DNA from: GCA-2737725 sp033763995
GTDB lineage: Bacteria > Pseudomonadota > Alphaproteobacteria > Rhodospirillales > Rhodospirillaceae
Direction of reading: 5' to 3'
Assembly (NCBI GenBank): GCA_033763995.1
Contig: JANRJL010000094.1
Location: 5,119 to 69,118 of the forward strand
DNA length: 64,000 nucleotides
The position numbers and the translations under genes were made by a program. The notes under the pieces are model-generated. The model did no database searches. It was given only the letters and a program-made list of their open reading frames with translations, and had not been told where the DNA came from. Below are positions 59,278 to 64,000 of this stretch, piece after piece (positions within the stretch are counted from its first letter, which is position 1; each line of letters opens with the position of its first letter).

Positions 59278-60483
59278 CTAGAACGTCAGCGTCACCGCGG
59301 CCCAGAACTTTTGGCGGCTGGCAAAGCCAGGCACGCCGTTGTAGTCGGCGAATTTCAACTCGGCCGAGACGTTGTCGGTGAAGATGGCCGTGGCGACGAG
59401 GTTGATCTCATCGCCCAGGCTGCCCGCGCCGAACTCACGCGAATAATCGTGAACCCACGCCGCCAGGCGCAGGCTCTTCAAGCCGCTCTCGAACTTGAAG
59501 GTGTAGTCGGCGACGGCATAGAGGTCTTCGATGCCCGCCGTGGGCGTGGTCAGGAACACGTCGGCGAAGCCCTGAAAGGCATGCAGGGTGGCGAGCGGTG
59601 TCGCGAAGCCGATACGGCCGTCGCCTTCCAGCACCTCGTAACCCACGCGCGCCGAGGCCGCGCCGAAACTACCGCCGCCTTCCGCCAAGTAATAGTTCAG
59701 GCTGTAATCGATGGCGTTGGCCTTGGCGTCGCTCTGGTCGGCGAACTCCAGCGCATACTGCGCCGTGAAGCCGTCGTTGATCTTGCGGTTGCCGGCGAAG
59801 CGCAGGCCGAAGGTGTTGCTGGAGTTGACATTGGAGGGCTTGGTCTCCAGCAGGTAGCCGTAGGCCGAGAGCTTGCCGATGGGGAAGGTATAACTGCCGT
59901 TGAGGATATGAGTATCGCCCTTGAATCGGCCCAGCGGGTTGTCGCGCCCGAACACGCGATTGACGCGCCAGACATAGGCATAGGTGAACGCTGCCTCCTT
60001 GGTGGGCGTGAGGTTCACGCGGGCGGCGTCGTAGGTCTGCTCGTTCTGCCGGAAACCCACGCCGCCGACGAAGCGTTGATTGTCGAAGTTGAAGCGCTGA
60101 CGGCCCACGGTCGCGTTGAACTTTTCCGCCGTGTAGCCGATGTGCGCACGATTGAGTTCCGTGATCTTGGGGTCGGCCACCGTGGGCAGCGTCAATTTGC
60201 CGTTGGTGGTGCTGTTGAAGCGGTCATCGCCGATGGGGCGGATATCCTCGAACTCGATCAGCGCCTTGAAGCCGTTGAATGCGCCGGTCTCGTAGCCGAC
60301 GCGGCTGCGTAGCGTCGAAGCCAGCGCGTTGCGCGCGAAGCCCGCCTGATCGACGCTCTCGAGGCGATAGCGAAAATCGCCGCTGACCTTGCCGCCCTTG
60401 AGGGCCTCCATGGCCGTCTGCGCATCCGCCGCCGTGCTCACGCCGAGCGCAAAAGCCAGCACCTTCACTCCATGCCACCGCAT
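59278..60483 (-). CDS. Outer-membrane porin-like protein, alginate-export type
   Basis: A 401-residue beta-barrel. A signal peptide (about 1-21, MRWHGVKVLAFALGVSTAADA) is followed by GGKVSGDFRYRLESVDQAGFARNALASTLRSRVGYETGAF, NRAHIGYTAEKFNATVGRQRFNFDNQRFVGGVGFRQNEQTYDA and alternating aromatic strands, ending in Phe (FWAAVTLTF). This layout matches the alginate_exp porins. The solute is unknown. Stop lies six bases past the REP pair at 59254-59272. Confidence 0.82.
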   Translation of the reverse strand: MRWHGVKVLAFALGVSTAADAQTAMEALKGGKVSGDFRYRLESVDQAGFARNALASTLRSRVGYETGAFNGFKALIEFEDIRPIGDDRFNSTTNGKLTLPTVADPKITELNRAHIGYTAEKFNATVGRQRFNFDNQRFVGGVGFRQNEQTYDAARVNLTPTKEAAFTYAYVWRVNRVFGRDNPLGRFKGDTHILNGSYTFPIGKLSAYGYLLETKPSNVNSSNTFGLRFAGNRKINDGFTAQYALEFADQSDAKANAIDYSLNYYLAEGGGSFGAASARVGYEVLEGDGRIGFATPLATLHAFQGFADVFLTTPTAGIEDLYAVADYTFKFESGLKSLRLAAWVHDYSREFGAGSLGDEINLVATAIFTDNVSAELKFADYNGVPGFASRQKFWAAVTLTF

Positions 60484-60546
60484 CGTGCTCTCCCATGTCG
60501 AACGGGAAAAGCCTAGCGGCGCGGCGAAGAATAACCTTGATTGAGG

Positions 60547-60801
60547 TCAGATTTTGCCGACCCCGCGTTCACGCAAGGTTTCGCGCACCTTTTGAATCGT
60601 TTTCACCACCAGCGTGGCGGCGCGCTGGTCGGCGGGGGCGCTGAACTTGGCGGCGATGGTCTTTTCGAAACTCGCCAGCAACTCTTGCTTCATGTCGAGC
60701 GGCCGCTTGCCCAGATAAGCCGCGAGCCATTGCGACACGGCCTTGGGGTCGGGCCGCACCCGGGCCATGTCCATCATGGTTTGAACGGGGTCCGTGGCCA
60801 T
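60547..60801 (-). CDS. Small helical hypothetical protein (84 aa)
   Basis: Begins MATDPVQTMMDMARVRPD and is rich in helix-forming and basic residues (LLASFEKTIAAKFSAP, VVKTIQKVRETLRERGVGKI). No family recognised. It starts eight bases after the FemAB-like gene and probably ends the same leftward operon (RidA, FemAB-like, this gene). It could be an accessory or DNA-binding protein. Codon use resembles the neighbours, but the identity is unknown. Confidence 0.55.
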   Translation of the reverse strand: MATDPVQTMMDMARVRPDPKAVSQWLAAYLGKRPLDMKQELLASFEKTIAAKFSAPADQRAATLVVKTIQKVRETLRERGVGKI

Positions 60802-60809
60802 GGCGCCGC

Positions 60810-62006
60810 TCACTCCTGCCCGGATTTCTTGAAGGGCCCCCAGTCCTCCAGCGCGTCGATGCGTTGGGCCACGACGTCGCGTTCTTCGTCGAGAAAGCGC
60901 GCCACCGCGTCGCGGAAGCCGGGGTCGGCGATCCAGTGGGCCGAGTAGGTCGGGCGCGGCAAGTAGCCCCGCTGAATCTTGTGCTGGCCCTGGGCGCCGG
61001 CCTCGACCCAGTCCAGTTTCTCGGCGATGGCGTAGTCGATGGCGCGGTAGTAGCAGCACTCGAAGTGCAGGAACGGATAGTCCACCTTGGCGCCCCAGTT
61101 GCGCCCGAACAGGGTGTTGCCCCCGCGCAGGTTGATGGCCCCGCACACAGGCGAATCGTTTTCGAAGCCCATCACCAGCACCACGGCCTCGGGCATGCGC
61201 TGCGACAGTTGGTCGAAAAATTCGCGCGTCAAATAGGCCTGGCCCCACTTGCGGTCGGAGGTGTCGATGTAGAAGCGATAGAACGCGTCCCAATGCTTGG
61301 CCTTGATGTCCGCGCCCACCAGCGTCTCGATCCGCACGCCGCAACTGTTGGCTTTCTCGCGCTCCTTGCGGATGTTTTTGCGCTTGCGCGAGTTCATGGC
61401 GTTCAGGAAGTCGTCAAAACTGCCGTAGCCTTCGTTCTTCCAGTGATATTGCTCGCCGATGCGCGGCAGGAAGCCGAACTCGGCCATCAACTGTTGCTCA
61501 GCCTCGGTGGGGAAGGTGACATGCAGCGACGAGACGCGGCGCTGCTTGGTCAATTCCAGCATGGCATGGAGCAACGCCACCTGTGCCTCGCGCGTTTCCG
61601 CCGGGTCCAAATCGCCGCGCGTCATGAGGCGCGGGCCCGTCACGGGCGTGAAGGGCACGGCGCACTGGAGTTTCGGATAATAGCGCCCACCGGCCCGCTG
61701 ATAGGCCTGGGCCCAACCCCAGTCGAAGACGTACTCGCCGTAGGAATGAGTTTTGAGATACATCGCCGCGCAGGCGATCATGCGGCCCGCGGCGTCTTCC
61801 AGCGTCACGTGCTGCGGCTGCCATCCGGCCTCGGCCGAGACGGAGCCCGACTCCTCCAGCGCGCAGTAGAAGGCGTGGCGCACGAAGGGGTTGCGGTCGG
61901 CACGGTCCTGCCCGGCGCAGGCGTCCCATGCGGTAGCGTCGATGGCGGCGATGGACCCGACGACCTTGGCCGTGAGCGTGTCCGCGCGGTCGCGTTCGTC
62001 GTTCAT
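60810..62006 (-). CDS. FemAB-like GNAT-fold protein (DUF482-type)
   Basis: A 398-residue protein of the peptidoglycan-bridge-like acyltransferase group often annotated as GNAT or DUF482. Visible parts: NPFVRHAFYCALEESGSV, YLKTHSYGEYVFDWGWAQAYQRAGGRYYPKLQCAVPFTPVTGPR, HVTFPTEAEQQL, YHWKNEGYGSFDDFLNAMNSRKRKNIRKERE and RKWGQAYLTREFF. Its start overlaps the RidA stop (ATGA). The role is not settled; a tRNA-dependent or CoA-dependent acyl transfer is possible. Confidence 0.78.
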   Translation of the reverse strand: MNDERDRADTLTAKVVGSIAAIDATAWDACAGQDRADRNPFVRHAFYCALEESGSVSAEAGWQPQHVTLEDAAGRMIACAAMYLKTHSYGEYVFDWGWAQAYQRAGGRYYPKLQCAVPFTPVTGPRLMTRGDLDPAETREAQVALLHAMLELTKQRRVSSLHVTFPTEAEQQLMAEFGFLPRIGEQYHWKNEGYGSFDDFLNAMNSRKRKNIRKEREKANSCGVRIETLVGADIKAKHWDAFYRFYIDTSDRKWGQAYLTREFFDQLSQRMPEAVVLVMGFENDSPVCGAINLRGGNTLFGRNWGAKVDYPFLHFECCYYRAIDYAIAEKLDWVEAGAQGQHKIQRGYLPRPTYSAHWIADPGFRDAVARFLDEERDVVAQRIDALEDWGPFKKSGQE

Positions 62007-62470
62007 GCCACCTCGAACACCGCTTCGACCTCGACGGCGGCGTTTCGCGGCAGCGACGGCGCGCCCACGGCGGCGCGGGCATGGCGCCCGGCGTCGCCGA
62101 ACACCTGCACCATGAGGTCCGAGGCGCCGTTGACGACTTGCGGGTGCTGGGTGAAGGCCGGCAGGCAGGCGACGAAGCCGGTGAGCTTCACCACGCGCCT
62201 GACTTTGTCCAGGTCGCCGCCCAGGGCCATCGCGGCCTGGGCGATGAGGTTGAGCGCGCACAGCCGGGCGGCCTCGACACCCTGTTCCAGCGACACCTGG
62301 TTGCCCACCTGACCCTCCACGGCGACCTGGCCGTCTTTCAGAGGCAATTGGCCCGAGACGAACAGCAGGTTGCCGCTACGCACGGCGGGCACATAATTGG
62401 CGATGGGGGCCGCCGCCGTGGGCAGCGTGAGGCCCAGGTCTTTCAAGCGTTTGTCGACGTTTCCCGCCAT
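62003..62470 (-). CDS. RidA-family protein
   Basis: A 155-residue member of the YjgF/RidA family. Relatives hydrolyse reactive enamine or imine intermediates from PLP enzymes. Typical segments are NYVPAVRSGNLLFVSGQLPLKDGQ, QGVEAARLCALNLIAQAAMALGGDLDKVRRVVKLTGFVAC and GAPSLPRNAAVEVEAVFEV, the last containing an Arg position typical for the RidA active site. It starts 125 bases from the divergent serA start and leads the FemAB-like operon. The neighbourhood with serA makes a link to serine or threonine metabolism tempting but unproven. Confidence 0.88.
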   Translation of the reverse strand: MAGNVDKRLKDLGLTLPTAAAPIANYVPAVRSGNLLFVSGQLPLKDGQVAVEGQVGNQVSLEQGVEAARLCALNLIAQAAMALGGDLDKVRRVVKLTGFVACLPAFTQHPQVVNGASDLMVQVFGDAGRHARAAVGAPSLPRNAAVEVEAVFEVA

Positions 62471-62595
62471 GGCTGTCTCCGGGTCTTTTGTGCGCAGAGA
62501 GTCTGTGCTACCTCCGGCGCCCTCCAAGGGTGCCGGTGAAATCCAGGCCACCTTACGACGGTTCCACCGCCCCGGAAAAGGACACAGGCGACACG

Positions 62596-63861
62596 ATGCC
62601 CAAAGAAAAGCTCTCGCTGCCAAAGTCCCGCATCAAGGTGTTGTTGATGGAAAACATCAACAAGACCGCCGTCGAGCTGTTCAAGCGCCAGGGCTATGGC
62701 TCGGTGGAGGCGCTGCCCGGAGCGCTGGACGCCGGGGATCTCAAGGCGAAGCTCAAGGATGTGCACATTCTCGGCATTCGCTCGCGCACCAAGCTGACCA
62801 AGGACGTGCTGGCGGCGGGCGAGAGGCTGCTGGCCGTGGGCTGCTTCTGTATCGGCACCAACCAGGTGGACCTCAAGGCCGCCAAGCGCCAGGGCGTGCC
62901 GGTGTTCAACGCGCCCTATTCCAACACCCGCTCGGTGGCGGAACTGGTGCTGGCCGAGATCATCATGCTCAGCCGCGACATTCCGCGCAAAAGCTGGACG
63001 GCGCATGAAGGCGGCTGGGAGAAGTCCCACAAGGGCAGTCACGAAATTCGCGGCAAGGTGCTGGGCATCATCGGCTACGGCCACATCGGCACGCAGCTCT
63101 CGATCATGGCCGAGGCCATGGGCATGCAGGTGCGCTTCTACGACATCGTCGAGAAGCTGGCGCTGGGCAACGCGCAGGCGTGCCGCTCGCTCGACGACTT
63201 GCTGGCGATGTCGGACTTTGTCTCGCTGCACGTGCCCGAGACGCCTCAAACCAAATACATGATCAACGCGGCCAAGCTGAAGAAGATGAAAAAGGGCGCG
63301 CATTTCATCAACGCCTCGCGCGGCACGGTGGTGGAGATCGAAGCGCTGGCCGACGCGCTCAAGTCGGGCCACGTCGCCGGCGCGGCGCTGGACGTGTTTC
63401 CCAAGGAGCCCGCCGACGGCGACGAGAAGTTCAAGAGCCCGCTGCAGGGCCTCAAGAACGTCATCCTCACGCCGCATATCGGCGGCTCGACCGAGGAAGC
63501 CCAGGCCAACATCGGCGCCGAAGTGGCCGAGAAGCTGGTGAAGTACTCCGACAATGGTTCCACATTGGGCGCGGTGAATTTCGTCGAGGTGGCATTGCCG
63601 CCGCAAACCGATGCCACGCGCTTCATGCACATCCACCGCGACGTGCCCGGCGTGCTGAGCAAGATCACCGATGTGTTCGCTCGCCGCAGAATCAACATCG
63701 CCGGCCAATACCTGCGCACCGACGGCGAGATCGGCTACGTCGTCACCGACGTCATGGGCCGCGTCGAGGTGGGCATGGGTATCCGCAAGGACTTGGCGGC
63801 CATCGAGGGCACCGTGCGCACACGGTTCCTGTACGAGGCGCCGCCGGACGCGATGAAGTAA
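62596..63861 (+). CDS. serA: D-3-phosphoglycerate dehydrogenase
   Basis: A 421-residue NAD-dependent enzyme of serine biosynthesis. The catalytic and NAD-binding stretches are GIRSRTKLTKDVL, GCFCIGTNQVDL, GKVLGIIGYGHIGTQLSIMAEAMGM, NASRGTVVEIEALADAL and PHIGGSTEEAQANIG (with the catalytic His). The C-terminal ~75 residues are an ACT domain (TRFMHIHRDVPGVLSKITDVF), which binds serine in the E. coli-type enzyme, so feedback inhibition is likely. The ATG at 62596 is family-like; a longer in-frame start at 62488 is not. Confidence 0.94.
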   Translation: MPKEKLSLPKSRIKVLLMENINKTAVELFKRQGYGSVEALPGALDAGDLKAKLKDVHILGIRSRTKLTKDVLAAGERLLAVGCFCIGTNQVDLKAAKRQGVPVFNAPYSNTRSVAELVLAEIIMLSRDIPRKSWTAHEGGWEKSHKGSHEIRGKVLGIIGYGHIGTQLSIMAEAMGMQVRFYDIVEKLALGNAQACRSLDDLLAMSDFVSLHVPETPQTKYMINAAKLKKMKKGAHFINASRGTVVEIEALADALKSGHVAGAALDVFPKEPADGDEKFKSPLQGLKNVILTPHIGGSTEEAQANIGAEVAEKLVKYSDNGSTLGAVNFVEVALPPQTDATRFMHIHRDVPGVLSKITDVFARRRINIAGQYLRTDGEIGYVVTDVMGRVEVGMGIRKDLAAIEGTVRTRFLYEAPPDAMK

Positions 63862-64000
63862 GGCTTAGCAGGCTGTTGAAGAAGTCGTTGAACGGCGAGC
63901 GATGAACGGGATTTCGTCGCCGGTTTGCATGCATATCTCGCCTTCGAGTGAGCCATCATCTTGCATTTCGGCCCATCCGTGGCCTGCGGCGGGCTCTATT
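63862..64000 (+). other. Window edge, possible insertion-sequence terminus
   Basis: Starting near 63870 the text reads GGCTGTTGAAGAAGTCG. Transposon ends of this general look occur in several IS families, and no gene is seen in the last 139 bases. A weak minus-strand reading exists but is too short to identify. The call rests on that short similarity from memory and is tentative. Confidence 0.3.

Overview
The window is GC-rich, densely coded and bacterial, and most likely comes from an alphaproteobacterium. The pointers are a SUF operon of the order regulator-sufBCDSU-sufT-sufA, a zur/znuCB operon divergent from znuA, a small HIG1-type twin-transmembrane protein, a KdpDE-like two-component pair, many Tat-type signal peptides and a TonB-dependent receptor. 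I cannot fix the order or genus from the sequence alone.

Layout. 1-8 kb: a tannase/feruloyl-esterase-family protein cut by the window edge, a tiny membrane protein, an ECF sigma factor with a strong terminator, a YHYH-domain protein overlapping a HupE/UreJ-like membrane protein, and a tandem two-domain beta-lactamase-fold hydrolase. 8-14 kb: one leftward run zur-znuC-znuB-kdpD-like-kdpE-hydrolase, facing znuA across a palindromic Zur-type operator. zur carries an in-frame amber codon just before its second zinc-binding Cys pair. 14-21.4 kb: a formyltransferase-fold protein and the complete SUF iron-sulfur cluster operon. 21.4-25.7 kb: an orphan receiver, a HIG1 protein, a TauE/SafE permease, an unrecognised protein, an N-formylglutamate amidohydrolase and tRNA-Val(GAC), with several non-coding hairpin repeats.

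25.8-32.6 kb: a TonB-dependent receptor lying between tRNA-Val and a degenerate copy of its 3' half, then a PhoD-like phosphatase and an isoquinoline-oxidoreductase-type molybdenum hydroxylase. 33.2-44.4 kb: an orphan HigA-like antitoxin, a RelE/HigB-like toxin-antitoxin operon, a Rieske oxygenase, an AAC(6')-like acetyltransferase, a PhyH dioxygenase, an SDR, two paralogous family-5 solute-binding proteins without a permease, a formylglycine-generating-enzyme-like protein and SelO. 44.4-50.9 kb: a flavin amine oxidase, a methyltransferase, ParE, an acyl-CoA thioesterase and a divergent MarR/DoxX pair with two operator-like palindromes. 51-53.9 kb: a 957-residue protein built of 117 uninterrupted octapeptides. 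54-64 kb: two tandem Tat-exported methyltransferase-like proteins, an FAD-linked oxidase, a REP-associated tyrosine transposase framed by its own REP hairpins, an alginate-export-type porin, a RidA/FemAB-like operon and serA.

The best leads are the octapeptide protein with a 24-unit super-period, the REP/RAYT system (the hairpin encodes the transposase C-terminus, and a REP pair near selO sits between exact 44-bp repeats), the zur amber codon, the linkage of zinc uptake to a truncated KdpDE and a tandem hydrolase, and a four-copy family of hairpin repeats that meets gene boundaries. All functions are homology-style calls from motifs read by eye; no database search was run.
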